This document shows positions 43,230 through 53,887 of a DNA stretch of 64,000 nt, one piece after another. A program made the position numbers and the translations under genes. A model generated the notes under the pieces. It made no database searches. It was not told the origin of the DNA and saw only the letters and a list, made by a program, of their open reading frames with translations. The first letter of the stretch is position 1. Every line of letters begins with the position of its first letter. This DNA is from Ancylobacter crimeensis (GTDB lineage Bacteria > Pseudomonadota > Alphaproteobacteria > Rhizobiales > Xanthobacteraceae): the NCBI RefSeq assembly GCF_023016805.1, contig NZ_JALKCH010000005.1, forward strand, positions 1 through 64,000, written 5' to 3'.

Positions 43230-43745
43230 ATGACCGATGCCCTGCTTCCACCGACCGGCCCTCTCGGTCCCCTTGCCGATCCCGTCGCACCCGTTGATGG
43301 CCGCCAGTCGCCGATGGCGCTCGCGATCCGGCGCGGGGCGATGCGGCTTCTCGCCAGCGCCGGGCTCACCGGCGTGCCCGAATTGCCGCTCGCCTCCGGG
43401 CGGCGGGCCGACATCGTCGCGCTGGACGGGCGGGGCGAGGTCTGGATCGTGGAGATCAAATCCTCGCTGGCCGATTTCCGCGCCGATCGCAAATGGCCGG
43501 ACTACCGGCTGCATTGCGACCGGTTGTTCTTCGCGGTGGCGCCCGATTTTCCGCTCGCGGTGCTGCCGGAGGAGGTCGGCATCATCCTCGCCGACGGCTT
43601 CGGGGCGGCGATCGAGCGGCAGGCTCCACACCATCCGATGCCGGGCGCCACCCGCCGCGCCCTCACTTTGCGCTACGCCCGCGCCGCCGCCGCCCGCATG
43701 ATGGCGCTGGCCGACCCGGACGGGTTCCGGGAGATGATGCTGTAG
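43230..43745 (+). CDS. mmcB: MmcB family DNA repair protein
   Basis: A 171-residue protein of the alphaproteobacterial MmcB family, a PD-(D/E)xK nuclease-like fold. RRADIVALDGRGEVWIVEIK contains the D...ExK active site, and DYRLHCDRLFFAVAPDFPL follows. In Caulobacter MmcB contributes to mitomycin C resistance. ATG at 43230 follows AAGGGG; the earlier in-frame ATG would add residues before the Pro-rich start. It is a single gene, divergent from the chromate transporter pair. Confidence 0.85.
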   Translation: MTDALLPPTGPLGPLADPVAPVDGRQSPMALAIRRGAMRLLASAGLTGVPELPLASGRRADIVALDGRGEVWIVEIKSSLADFRADRKWPDYRLHCDRLFFAVAPDFPLAVLPEEVGIILADGFGAAIERQAPHHPMPGATRRALTLRYARAAAARMMALADPDGFREMML

Positions 43746-44110
43746 AGGGCGGAGAGCGCGCTGCACACAAGGTGCGGTTCCCTTGGGCGCGACGATCTCC
43801 GTCATATCGCGCCATATCGCGCTGTTTGGGCGAGGCCGTCCCCAAGCACCTTCTTAACCCGTCCCCGGCAGGGAGAGGTCGGCGCGCAGCGCCGGGTGAG
43901 CGGGAGGGCGGGCTCGTCTTCGCCGCGCGCGAGGCTCCTTACCCCAGCCCTCTCCCCGACCGGGAGAGGGGGCAAGGCGCGCCAGCCACGGCCCTTGATC
44001 GTCGCGGCGGGGGCTCCCGCATGGCACCTGCGCCCGCGTGCCGGTTTCCCCGCGGCGCAACATGGGTTAATGGGCGCGCATCCTCATTCCTGCCAGAGCG
44101 CGCCGTTCCC
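43746..44110. other. Intergenic region with palindromic CTCTCCCC-type repeats
   Basis: A 365-base gap before the ABC-F gene. It contains CCTCTCCCC...GGGAGAGGGG near 43950-43972 and related pieces, like the dispersed GC-rich palindromes found between alphaproteobacterial genes; a similar TTCTCCCC...GGGGAGAAGG lies at 45857-45873. No gene recognised. Confidence 0.6.
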
Positions 44111-45733
44111 ATGATCCGTCTCGATTCCATCAGCAAGCAGAACGGCCGCCAGATCGTCTTCATCGAGGCCTCGATGGCGCTCAACAAGGGCGAGAAAGCC
44201 GGCCTCGTCGGGCCGAACGGGGCCGGCAAGACCACGCTGTTCCGCATGATCGCCGGGCAGGAGCCGCCCGATGAGGGGCAGGTCTCGGTCGATCGCGGGG
44301 TCACCATCGGCTATTTCAGCCAGGATGTCGGCGAGATGTCCGGCCGCAGCGCGGCCGCCGAGGTCATGGAGGGCGCCGGCCCGGTGAGCGTCGTGGCCGC
44401 CGAGCTGCGCGAGCTGGAAACCGCCATGGCCGATCCCGACCGCATGGACGAGATGGACGCCATCATCGAGCGCTATGGCGAGGTGCAGGCCCGCTTCGAG
44501 GAGCTGGACGGCTATGCGCTGGACGGGCGCGCCCGCGAGGTGCTGGCCGGCCTCGGCTTCTCGCAGGAGATGATGGACGGCGACGTCGGCAAGCTGTCCG
44601 GCGGCTGGAAGATGCGCGTGGCGCTGGGCCGCATCCTGCTGATGCGCCCGGACGTGATGCTGCTCGACGAGCCGTCCAACCATCTCGACCTTGAAAGCCT
44701 GATCTGGCTGGAGGGCTTCCTGAAGGGGTATGACGGCGCGCTGCTGATGACCTCGCACGACCGCGAGTTCATGAACCGCATCGTCAACCGCATCGTCGAG
44801 ATCGACGGCGGCAGCCTGACCTCCTATGCCGGCGATTACGGCTTCTACGAGCAGCAGCGCGCGCTCGCCGAGAAGCAGCAGCAGGCGCAGTTCGAGCGCC
44901 AGCAGGCCATGCTCGCCAAGGAGATCGCCTTCATCGAACGCTTCAAGGCCCGCGCCTCCCATGCCGCGCAGGTGCAGAGCCGGGTGAAGAAGCTGGAGAA
45001 GATCGACCGGGTCGAGCCGCCGCGCCGGCGCGAGAGCGTGTCCTTCGAGTTCCGCCCGGCGCCGCGTTCGGGCGAGGATGTCGTGACGCTGGCCCGCGTC
45101 AACAAGAGCTACGGCACCCGCACCATCTATGAAGGGCTGGACCTCAAGCTGCGCCGGCGCGAGCGCTGGGCGGTGATGGGTGTGAACGGGGCCGGCAAGT
45201 CCACCCTGCTCAAGCTGATCGCCGGGGCTGCCGAGCCGGATTCCGGCACGGTCGCGGTCGGCGCCAGCGTGAAGATGGGCTATTTCGCCCAGCACGCCAT
45301 GGAGGTGCTGGACGGCGACCAGACCATCTTCGAATGGCTGGAGGGCCGTTTCCCGCAAGCGGCGCAGGGCAGCCTGCGCGCGCTCGCCGGCTGCTTCGGC
45401 TTTTCCGGCGACGACGTGGAAAAGCGTTGCCGGGTGCTTTCGGGCGGCGAGAAGGCGCGGCTCGTCATGGCCGGCATGCTGTTCGACCCGCCCAATTTTC
45501 TGGTGCTGGACGAGCCGACCAACCATCTCGACATGGCCACCAAGCAGATGCTGATCGAGGCGCTGGCGGCCTATGAGGGCACGATGCTGTTCGTCTCGCA
45601 CGACCGGCACTTCCTCGCCGCGCTGTCGAACCGGGTGCTGGAACTGACGCCGGACGGCATCCACGCCTATGGCGGCGGCTACACCGAATATGTCGCCCGC
45701 ACCGGCCAGGAAGCGCCGGGGCTGAGGAGCTGA
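44111..45733 (+). CDS. ABC-F family ATP-binding protein
   Basis: A 540-residue protein with two ABC ATPase domains and no membrane part. Walker A motifs GPNGAGKTTLF and GVNGAGKSTLL, signature LSGGWKMRVALGR and LSGGEKARLVMAG, and Walker B VMLLDEPSNHLD and FLVLDEPTNHLD are intact. The interdomain P-site tRNA-interaction motif lies at about 240-310, rich in Gln, Arg and Lys. ABC-F proteins act on ribosomes, as EttA, Uup or YbiT do. YbiT/Uup-like rather than antibiotic-resistance type is likely. Single-gene unit. Confidence 0.93.
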   Translation: MIRLDSISKQNGRQIVFIEASMALNKGEKAGLVGPNGAGKTTLFRMIAGQEPPDEGQVSVDRGVTIGYFSQDVGEMSGRSAAAEVMEGAGPVSVVAAELRELETAMADPDRMDEMDAIIERYGEVQARFEELDGYALDGRAREVLAGLGFSQEMMDGDVGKLSGGWKMRVALGRILLMRPDVMLLDEPSNHLDLESLIWLEGFLKGYDGALLMTSHDREFMNRIVNRIVEIDGGSLTSYAGDYGFYEQQRALAEKQQQAQFERQQAMLAKEIAFIERFKARASHAAQVQSRVKKLEKIDRVEPPRRRESVSFEFRPAPRSGEDVVTLARVNKSYGTRTIYEGLDLKLRRRERWAVMGVNGAGKSTLLKLIAGAAEPDSGTVAVGASVKMGYFAQHAMEVLDGDQTIFEWLEGRFPQAAQGSLRALAGCFGFSGDDVEKRCRVLSGGEKARLVMAGMLFDPPNFLVLDEPTNHLDMATKQMLIEALAAYEGTMLFVSHDRHFLAALSNRVLELTPDGIHAYGGGYTEYVARTGQEAPGLRS

Positions 45734-45972
45734 GGCCGCGTTTCGCCGCTATCGGGATAGCCGCGATCCGATCCGCGATCGGTCCGGCGGCCGCCCCGGC
45801 GGTCGCCCCTCTTGGTCGGCACGCGATCCCGGCTTTCCGCAGCAGCGACCGGCGCCTTCTCCCCATGGGGAGAAGGCTGGGGTGAAGGGCGAATCCTCCT
45901 CGTTTCTATGTGAAATAGGCCTGGACGGGAACGCCGGAATGATGACGGGGGGTGGAGCTCTGGCAGCCTTGC

Positions 45973-46863
45973 TCACCCCTCCACGATGAACCGCTCCCGG
46001 TTCTCCCGGAACGTCGCGATCAGGAAGTCGTGGCACGCCGCCACCCGCGCGAGGTCGCGCGTGTCGGGATGGGCGAAGAGGTGGTAGGCGCGGCGAAAGC
46101 GGATGGCGGGCAATATCCGCACCAGCTCCGGCACGTCGCGCACCGCGAAATCGTGCAGCACGCCGATGCCGATGCCGGCGCGCACCGCTTCCATCTGTCC
46201 CACCACGCCGGCGCAGCGGAACAGGCGCTGCGCCCGGCCGGCCAGCACATGGGCGTAGTCCAGCGAGGAGGCGTAGGCATAGTCCTCCACGCCGCTGACC
46301 ACGCGGTGGCGGGCGACCTCCTCCAGCGTTGCCGGCGCGCCATGGGCCTCGACATAGGCCCGTGCGGCATAGACCCCCAGCGTGTAGTCGCCGAGCCAGG
46401 TGACGGTGAGCCGCCCCTCCGCCGGCACGTCGAGCCCGATGGCGAGATCGGCCTCGCGCTTGGAGATCGAGAAGGCCCGCGGCAGCGGCACCAGCTCGAT
46501 GACGAGGTCGGGATGGGCCTGCGCGAGCGTGCCGAGGGCGGGCGCGAGGAACAGGTTGCCGAGCCCGTCCGGCGCGCCGATCCTGACCGTGCCGGAGACC
46601 GAGGCGCCGGCCCCGCGCATGGCGTCCGAGATGCCAAGCAGCTCGGTCTCGATGCGCTCCGCCGCCGGCAGCAGCCGCTCGCCGGCCTCGGTGAGCAGGG
46701 AGCCGGGCGGGCGGCGGTCGAACAGAGGGCTGCCGAGCGCGGCCTCGAGCGCGTCGAGCCGGCGGGCGACCGTCGCGTGGTTGAGGCCGAGCTTGCGCGC
46801 GGCGGCGAGGATCTGACCCTCGCGCGCCACGGCGAGGAAGACGCGGATCAGGTCCCAATCCAT
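45973..46863 (-). CDS. LysR family transcriptional regulator
   Basis: A 296-residue regulator. The helix-turn-helix is [20 protein letters not shown] at about 17-36, followed by the effector-binding domain from [20 protein letters not shown] onward. It is divergent from mmsA across 154 bases that contain a palindrome at 46879-46913. Control of mmsA in response to a methylmalonate-semialdehyde, beta-alanine or inositol-type metabolite is a reasonable inference. ATG at 46863 gives the standard [15 protein letters not shown] start. Confidence 0.92.
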   Translation of the reverse strand: MDWDLIRVFLAVAREGQILAAARKLGLNHATVARRLDALEAALGSPLFDRRPPGSLLTEAGERLLPAAERIETELLGISDAMRGAGASVSGTVRIGAPDGLGNLFLAPALGTLAQAHPDLVIELVPLPRAFSISKREADLAIGLDVPAEGRLTVTWLGDYTLGVYAARAYVEAHGAPATLEEVARHRVVSGVEDYAYASSLDYAHVLAGRAQRLFRCAGVVGQMEAVRAGIGIGVLHDFAVRDVPELVRILPAIRFRRAYHLFAHPDTRDLARVAACHDFLIATFRENRERFIVEG

Positions 46864-46878
46864 CGCATGCCGTTTTCT

Positions 46879-46913
46879 GCACAATGATTGCGCCGATATG
46901 GCGCTTGATGTGC
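46879..46913. promoter_or_regulatory. Candidate LysR operator between lysR and mmsA
   Basis: An imperfect dyad with GCGCC-GATAT-GGCGC at its centre (46890-46904) and outer arms GCACA (46879-46883) and TGTGC (46909-46913). The size and location in the divergent promoter fit a LysR-type recognition site. Confidence 0.5.
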
Positions 46914-47017
46914 ATAAAACGATAGATAAGGTGGGGCCGGTCCGCAATCGGCGGGGAGCGTCCGGCGCTTTCCTCCGCCACAAAGGGCGCCCGGGCGCCC
47001 CATGCAGAGGTCACGCC

Positions 47018-48514
<1,497 letters not shown>

Positions 48515-48568
48515 GGCCGACCCTGACGTGAGGCGGGCGGCGTCCGCGCCGTCCCGATGATACGCGAT

Positions 48569-48595
48569 GGCCGCCGGGACCCGCACCCGGCGGCC
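48569..48595. terminator. Hairpin between convergent mmsA and YeeE-like genes
   Basis: GGCCGCCGGG and CCCGGCGGCC form a perfect ten-pair stem with a seven-base loop. It lies between two convergent genes, where it may stop both transcripts; no long T-run is present. Confidence 0.5.
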
Positions 48596-48605
48596 GTTCG
48601 CATGT

Positions 48606-49019
48606 TCAGCGGTTGCGGGTCAGCGCCCGCGCCGCCCACATTCCGGCGAGCATGGCCGGCACGAAGGCGAGCGTGCCCGGCGCGCTCAAGCCCAGCGAGA
48701 CGAGCGCCGGGCCGGGGCAGAAGCCCGACAGCCCCCAGCCGATTCCGAACAGCGCCGCCCCGCCGACCAGCCGGGCGTCGATGTCGCGCCGGGTCGGCAG
48801 CTCGAAGCGCGGGGCGAGCATCGGCCGGGCGCGGCGGAAGGCCAGCCGGTAGCCGATGAAGGTCACCGCCAGCGCCGCGGCCATGACCAGCGCCAGCGAA
48901 GGGTCGAAGCTGCCGGCGAGATCGAGGAAGTTCAGCACCTTGGCCGGGTCGCTCATGCCGGCGACGATAAGGCCGATGCCGAACAGCAGGCCGAGCGCGA
49001 GGTTCACCGCGAGTGCCAT
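48606..49019 (-). CDS. YeeE/YedE family protein (second of a pair; DUF6691-like)
   Basis: A 137-residue membrane protein with about four helices. GIGLIVAGMSDPAKVLNFLD and the GWGLSGFCPGPALVSLG motif with its conserved Cys are typical of the second half of YeeE/YedE-type transporters. The family moves thiosulfate or other sulfur species, with cysteines as sulfur carriers. It starts three bases after its partner and should form one transporter with it. Confidence 0.88.
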   Translation of the reverse strand: MALAVNLALGLLFGIGLIVAGMSDPAKVLNFLDLAGSFDPSLALVMAAALAVTFIGYRLAFRRARPMLAPRFELPTRRDIDARLVGGAALFGIGWGLSGFCPGPALVSLGLSAPGTLAFVPAMLAGMWAARALTRNR

Positions 49020-49022
49020 CGC

Positions 49023-49448
49023 TCAGCCCCCGATGACGTGGCGGGTGATGAAGACGGTGAGGAAGCCGGCGGCCATGAAGGTCAGCGTCGCCACCAGGGA
49101 GCGCGGCGAGAGCCGGGCAAGGCCGCACACCCCATGCCCGGAGGTGCAGCCGCTGCCGAGCGCGGTCCCGAGGCCGACCAGCAGCCCGGCGCCGGCCATG
49201 AGGGGCAGGTTGCCGGAAACGGTTTGCAGCACGCGAGCGCCCGTGACGGCCTCGACCGTGAAGGGCGCGGCAATGAGGCCGAGCACGAAGGCGAGGCGCT
49301 GTCCCGCTCCCGCCTGCCATGGCGGCAGCAGGCGCCCGGCGATGCCGCTGATGCCGGCGATGCGACCTTCCAGCAGCATCAGCAGAACGGCGGAAAGCCC
49401 GATCAGTGCGCCGCCGGCGAGCGCGGAAAGGGGTGTAAAGGTCGTCAT
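49023..49448 (-). CDS. YeeE/YedE family protein (first of a pair)
   Basis: A 141-residue membrane protein. GLGTALGSGCTSGHGVCGLA is the classical YeeE/YedE motif with two cysteines, and EGRIAGISGIAGRLL precedes it. It pairs with the next gene and is likely to import a sulfur compound. No sulfur-metabolism gene or regulator lies beside the pair in this window. Confidence 0.88.
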   Translation of the reverse strand: MTTFTPLSALAGGALIGLSAVLLMLLEGRIAGISGIAGRLLPPWQAGAGQRLAFVLGLIAAPFTVEAVTGARVLQTVSGNLPLMAGAGLLVGLGTALGSGCTSGHGVCGLARLSPRSLVATLTFMAAGFLTVFITRHVIGG

Positions 49449-49628
49449 GGGGTCAGCTCATGCGCTGGTAGGACGAAAACCGGGCCGAACGGCCGGCATG
49501 GCGCCACTCTGCGTCACTCTCCGCGCGCGGAACATGGCCTTTTTCGTGGATGGTGACATCCGGAGGCGCCAGTCTCGCCATTTTGCTGTAGGACACCGCG
49601 CTCCCTTTCGTCTTCCGGGAGCAGACCC

Positions 49629-50897
49629 ATGATCGCCGCCTGCGGCCTCGATTTCGGCACCTCCAACACCACGCTCGGCCTTGCGGGGGCGAACGGCCCG
49701 CATTTGGCGGCGCTGGAGGGCGAGGCCGTGGCGGTGCCGAGCGCGCTGTTCTATGACCGGTCCGGCACCCCCACCATCGGCCGCGCCGCCATCGCCCGCT
49801 ATGTCGGCGGCGAGGACGGGCGGCTGCTGCGCTCGATCAAATCGGTGCTCGGCAGTGCGCTGATCGAGGAAAAGACGCAGGTCGGCCGTTCCGCCATCGG
49901 CTTTCGCGAGGTGATCGCGGATTTCCTGAGGATGGTGAAGGCCCGCGCCGAGCAGGCCGAGGACCGTGCGCTGGATGCGGTGGTGTTGGGGCGGCCGGTG
50001 TTCTTCGTGGACAATGATGCCGCGGGCAATGCCCGCGCCGAGGCGGTGCTGCGCGAGATCGCGGCGAAGATCGGCTTTTCCGAGATTTCCACCCAGTACG
50101 AGCCGATCGCCGCCGCCTTCGACTATGAGCAGCAGGTCCGGGCCGAGGAGATCGCGCTGATCGCCGATATCGGCGGCGGCACCTCGGATTTCTCGGTGGT
50201 GCGCCTGTCCCCGGAGCGGCACCGCGCGGTGGACCGGGCGGCCGACATCCTCGCCAATGACGGCGTGAGGATCGGCGGTACCGATTTCGACCGCCATCTC
50301 AGTCTCGGCGAGCTGATGCCGCTGCTCGGCTATCGCAGCCCGATGAAGCGGGCGGGCCGCGACGTGCCGAGCGGCTATTTCCACGAGCTGGCCACCTGGT
50401 CGCGCATCAACCGGCTCTACAACGCCCGCACCCTGCGCGAACTCGCCGAGGTGCGGCGCGAGGCGGCGCGGCCCGAACTGGTCGACCGGCTGATCCATGT
50501 GCTCGCGGAAGAGCGGGGCCACACGCTGGCCATGGAGGCGGAGGCCGCCAAGATCACCCTGTCCGACGCGCCCGAGGCGCGGGTGGAACTCGGCTGGCTG
50601 GAGCCGGGCCTGCACAGCGACATCGCCGCGCCCGCGCTCGTGTCCCACACCGCCGAGCTGGCCCGGCGCATCGCGGCGCGGGTCGAGACCTGCGTGAAGG
50701 CGGCGGGACTCGGGGTGGGCGACATCGACGCGCTGTTCCTCACCGGCGGCTCGACCCGGTTGCCGCATGTGCGCGCCGCCATCGTCGCGGCGGCGCCCGA
50801 GGCCCGCGTGGTGGAGGGCGACACCTTCGGCTCGGTCGGCACCGGCCTCGCCATCGAGGCAACCCGGCGCTACGGCTCCCGGCGCAAGGCGGCCTAA
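49629..50897 (+). CDS. Hsp70 family protein (YegD-like)
   Basis: A 422-residue Hsp70-type ATPase without the substrate-binding domain. CGLDFGTSNTTLGLAG is phosphate-1, ALIADIGGGTSDFSVVRLSP phosphate-2 and LFLTGGSTRLPHVRAAI the adenosine motif. Size and FGTSNTT fit YegD, a stand-alone Hsp70-like protein of unclear role. It is a separate unit from the DnaK system at 25510. ATG at 49629 follows GGGAGCAG. Confidence 0.88.
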   Translation: MIAACGLDFGTSNTTLGLAGANGPHLAALEGEAVAVPSALFYDRSGTPTIGRAAIARYVGGEDGRLLRSIKSVLGSALIEEKTQVGRSAIGFREVIADFLRMVKARAEQAEDRALDAVVLGRPVFFVDNDAAGNARAEAVLREIAAKIGFSEISTQYEPIAAAFDYEQQVRAEEIALIADIGGGTSDFSVVRLSPERHRAVDRAADILANDGVRIGGTDFDRHLSLGELMPLLGYRSPMKRAGRDVPSGYFHELATWSRINRLYNARTLRELAEVRREAARPELVDRLIHVLAEERGHTLAMEAEAAKITLSDAPEARVELGWLEPGLHSDIAAPALVSHTAELARRIAARVETCVKAAGLGVGDIDALFLTGGSTRLPHVRAAIVAAAPEARVVEGDTFGSVGTGLAIEATRRYGSRRKAA

Positions 50898-50921
50898 ATC
50901 GACCATCCGTCGCTTTGGCGG

Positions 50922-50947
50922 GGAACCCCAGCCCGCCACCGGCCGTT
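50922..50947 (+). promoter_or_regulatory. EcfG-type general stress promoter
   Basis: GGAAC, 17 bases, CGTT matches the alphaproteobacterial EcfG/SigT pattern exactly. It lies 38 bases upstream of the YqjD-like gene. Confidence 0.65.
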
Positions 50948-50984
50948 CTGCTCACCGAGGCAAACGGTGCCAGCGGAGGACATC

Positions 50985-51365
50985 ATGTCGTATTTCAACA
51001 CGAACAATGGCAAGGAAGAAGAGCTGAAGAAGGAGGCCGGCCGGACAGTGGAGACCGCGAAAGAGGTTGCCCGCGACAAGGCCGACGAGCTGTCCGCAAA
51101 GGCCGGCGCGGCCTTCGACAACACCAAGGACAACGTCTCCGAGGCGGCCACGCGCACCATCGACCAGGCTTCGCGCAAGATCGACGAGATGAGCGAGGCG
51201 GCTCGCGACACGCTCGACACTGCCCGCGAGAAGGCCGGCCGCATGTATAATCGGGGCAATCTCGCCCTGGTGCGCAACACCGACCCGATTCCGAGCCTCG
51301 CCATCGCGGCCGCGCTGGGCTTCCTCGCCGGCTATGCGCTGAATGCGGGCTCGCGTCGTTCCTGA
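50985..51365 (+). CDS. DUF883/YqjD-like membrane-anchored stress protein
   Basis: A 126-residue protein. The first 90 residues are a charged amphipathic helix region (EAGRTVETAKEVARDKADEL), and the C-terminus DPIPSLAIAAALGFLAGYAL is a single membrane anchor. This is the ElaB/YqjD-type layout, proteins that in E. coli tie stationary-phase ribosomes to the membrane. The EcfG-like promoter just upstream suggests general stress control. ATG at 50985 follows CGGAGGA. Confidence 0.82.
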   Translation: MSYFNTNNGKEEELKKEAGRTVETAKEVARDKADELSAKAGAAFDNTKDNVSEAATRTIDQASRKIDEMSEAARDTLDTAREKAGRMYNRGNLALVRNTDPIPSLAIAAALGFLAGYALNAGSRRS

Positions 51366-51390
51366 CCCGGGCGCGCTTTCGAAAAAGGAA

Positions 51391-51420
51391 GGGGCCGGCC
51401 GCCGCAGGGTGGCCGGCCTC
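51391..51420. terminator. Bidirectional terminator
   Basis: GGCCGGCC at 51393-51400 and 51411-51418 form a perfect self-complementary stem around a ten-base loop, with A-rich sequence left and TCTT right. It lies between convergent genes. Confidence 0.7.
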
Positions 51421-51428
51421 TTCGCGTT

Positions 51429-51851
51429 TCAGTCCTGCTTCGCGGAGCGGGACGTGCGGGCGGCTTCCTTGCCGGCCTTCGCCGGCTTCTTGACCGCCTT
51501 GTCGCCGCTCTTCGCCGTCTTCGCCGCAGCACGCGGTTTTCCCACCGGTTCGGCCGGCGCGGGGGCGGCATCCGCCGGGGCGGCATCGGCGCCAGGCAGG
51601 TGGGGAACCTGCATCTCGCCCTGATCGGTCGTCGTGGGGAACTCCCCGGCATTCTCCAGCGCCTCGATGGGCTCGACCGGCGTACCGGCCGGCGCCTCGT
51701 CGAGGGGGATCAGCGTCGCCGCCTGATTCTCCTCGATGGCGATGAGTTCGCCGGCAAGGACCCAATGGTCGGCATGGCGGCCATGCGGCCGGCCTTCCTC
51801 CATCCACAGATGATAGGCTCTCTCGCGGATACGCTGTTCACGGTCGTCCAT
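51429..51851 (-). CDS. DUF2934 family protein with basic C-terminal tail
   Basis: A 140-residue protein. The N-terminus DREQRIRERAYHLWMEEGRP is the DUF2934 motif. The central part is acidic and Pro-rich, and the C-terminus is Ala/Lys-rich (AAAKTAKSGDKAVKKPAKAG), histone H1-like, so DNA binding is possible. DUF2934 has no known function. The ATG at 51851 starts exactly at the motif. It is convergent with the YqjD-like gene and divergent from the alkaline phosphatase operon. Confidence 0.8.
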   Translation of the reverse strand: MDDREQRIRERAYHLWMEEGRPHGRHADHWVLAGELIAIEENQAATLIPLDEAPAGTPVEPIEALENAGEFPTTTDQGEMQVPHLPGADAAPADAAPAPAEPVGKPRAAAKTAKSGDKAVKKPAKAGKEAARTSRSAKQD

Positions 51852-52030
51852 AACGGCCTCCAGATGGCGATGACGGTCAACGGAAAGAACAGGCTTGGGT
51901 TTCAGGGCTCCCGCGTCCTTGATCCCGGACAAGTCCGGTCCCTCATCGGCACGAAACGTGACGGAAAGCCCGTGCCCGACCTTTCGCGTGCCGCCGCGAA
52001 TCACGTGGCGAACAGCGTAACCCGAACCGG

Positions 52031-52048
52031 CTGTCATCGGGGTGACAT
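52031..52048 (+). promoter_or_regulatory. Candidate Pho box upstream of the phosphatase operon
   Basis: CTGTCATCGGGGTGACAT fits CTGTCAT-N4-CTGTCAT fully in the first half-site and at four of seven bases in the second, with the right spacing. It ends 45 bases before the phosphatase start. PhoB control would agree with the gene product. Confidence 0.55.
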
Positions 52049-52093
52049 CCGCGAAATCTAACGCAGGGACAGATTTCAGGCAGGAGATACGGC

Positions 52094-53887
52094 ATGTCCA
52101 CCGTCCGCCGCGCCATTCTGGCGTCCCTCGCGCTTTCCACGAGCCTCGCAGCCGCCGGCCCCGCCGGGGCGGCTACCATCTTTCCGCTCGACCGGGCGAC
52201 GATCCTGGTGCGCTCGCCCTTCGACCTGAAGGTCGAGTTCTCCAAGGTGGTGGCGAAGGATGATGTCCGCGTCACCATCAATGGCGAGCCGGCGGAAGCC
52301 GTGCTGGGCCGCGGGCTCGACTTCATCGAGCAGGAGCCGGGTCTCGCACCGGGCGTCGAGGCCTCCGCGGTGCGCCTGTCCGCCGCCAGCCTCGCCAATC
52401 CGGGCCGCTACACGGTGGAAGCCCGCGCCGGCGACGAGGTGAAGACGGTGACCTGGGACGTCTACGTCACGGCCGAGCAGCCCAGGGCGAAGAACGTCAT
52501 CTTCTTCCTCGGCGACGGCCTGTCCGTCGCGCACCGCACGGCGGCGCGGATCATGTCCAGGGGCATGACCGAGGGCAAGGCCAACGGCCATCTCAACCTC
52601 GACACGCTGGACCGCGCCGCCTTCATCGGCACCTCGGCCACCGATGCGGTGTCCACCGACAGCGCCAACACCATGTCGGCCTACATGACCGGCCACAAGA
52701 CCGCGGTGAACGCGCTCGGCGTCTATGCCGACCGCACCAAGGACGCCTTCGACGACCCGAAGGTGGAGAACATCGCCGAGGCGGTGCGCCGCACCACCAA
52801 GAAGTCGCTTGGGGTGGTCAGCCTCGCCGAGCTGGAGGACGCCACGCCTGCCGCCGTGGTCGCCCACACCCGCCGCCGCGCCGAGAAGGCGGAGATCGCG
52901 CTCGCCTTCGAGCGGCTGAAGCCCGAGGTCATCCTCGGCGGCGGCTCGGCCTATTTCCTGCCCAAGAGCGTGCCCGGTTCCAAGCGCAAGGACGACATCG
53001 ACCTCGTCGCCAAGCTGAAGGAGGAGGGCTACACACTCGCTACTTCCGCGACCGAGCTGACGGCGGCGCAGGCGGAGGCGCCCGACCGGCTGCTCGGCCT
53101 GTTCCACACCGGCAACATGGATGTCGCGCTGGATCGCCGGCAACTCAAGAAGGGAACCGTCTCCAAGTTCCCGGACCAGCCCGGCCTCGTGCAGATGACG
53201 GAAGCGGCTCTCGCCACGCTGGCTAAGAATCCGGACGGCTTCTTCCTCATGGTCGAGGGCGCTTCCATCGACAAGATGTCCCACCCGATGGACTGGGACC
53301 GCGCGGTCTACGACACCATCGAGTTCGACCAGGCGGTCGGCGCCGGCCTCGCCTTCGCCAAGGCGCATCCCGATACGCTGGTCGTCGTCACCGGCGACCA
53401 CACCCATGGCGTCTCGGTGATCGGCACCATCGACGACGACAAGCCCGGCACCGAGATGCGCGAGAAGGTCGGCACCTACGCCGCGGCGGGCTTCCCGAAC
53501 TATGAGGACAAGGACGGCGACGGCTATCCCGACCGGGTCGACGTCTCCCGCCGCCTCGCCATCTTCTCCAGCAACTACCCCGATTATTACGAGACCTTCC
53601 GTCCCAAGCTCGACGGCCCCTTCGTGCCGGCGATCAAGAACGAGAAGGGCGAATACGTCGCCAACGAAGCCTACAAGGACATCCCCGGCGCGGTGCTGCG
53701 GACCGGCAACATCCCGCGCGACGAGGACACCGCGGTCCATGCGGTGGACGACGTGATCCTGCAGGCGACCGGGCCGGGCTCGGATGGCTTCAAGGGCTAT
53801 CTGGAGGAGAGCGACGTCTATCGGGTGCTGGTGGATGCCATGGCCCTCGCCCCTGTGCAGAAGGCCGCCAGCGCGGCGGCCCAGTGA
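52094..53887 (+). CDS. phoA: Alkaline phosphatase
   Basis: A 597-residue exported phosphomonoesterase. Signal peptide at 1-27 (ILASLALSTSLAAAGPAGAA). FFLGDGLS provides the first metal ligand Asp, STDSANTMSAYMTG the nucleophile Ser, EGASIDKMSH and VVTGDHTHGV the later metal ligands. An EF-hand-like loop DKDGDGYPDRVD at about 471-482 may bind calcium and is not typical of E. coli PhoA. It heads a four-gene operon with overlaps or gaps of at most 3 bases, behind a Pho-box-like site. The gene symbol is by function, not close orthology. Confidence 0.9.
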   Translation: MSTVRRAILASLALSTSLAAAGPAGAATIFPLDRATILVRSPFDLKVEFSKVVAKDDVRVTINGEPAEAVLGRGLDFIEQEPGLAPGVEASAVRLSAASLANPGRYTVEARAGDEVKTVTWDVYVTAEQPRAKNVIFFLGDGLSVAHRTAARIMSRGMTEGKANGHLNLDTLDRAAFIGTSATDAVSTDSANTMSAYMTGHKTAVNALGVYADRTKDAFDDPKVENIAEAVRRTTKKSLGVVSLAELEDATPAAVVAHTRRRAEKAEIALAFERLKPEVILGGGSAYFLPKSVPGSKRKDDIDLVAKLKEEGYTLATSATELTAAQAEAPDRLLGLFHTGNMDVALDRRQLKKGTVSKFPDQPGLVQMTEAALATLAKNPDGFFLMVEGASIDKMSHPMDWDRAVYDTIEFDQAVGAGLAFAKAHPDTLVVVTGDHTHGVSVIGTIDDDKPGTEMREKVGTYAAAGFPNYEDKDGDGYPDRVDVSRRLAIFSSNYPDYYETFRPKLDGPFVPAIKNEKGEYVANEAYKDIPGAVLRTGNIPRDEDTAVHAVDDVILQATGPGSDGFKGYLEESDVYRVLVDAMALAPVQKAASAAAQ

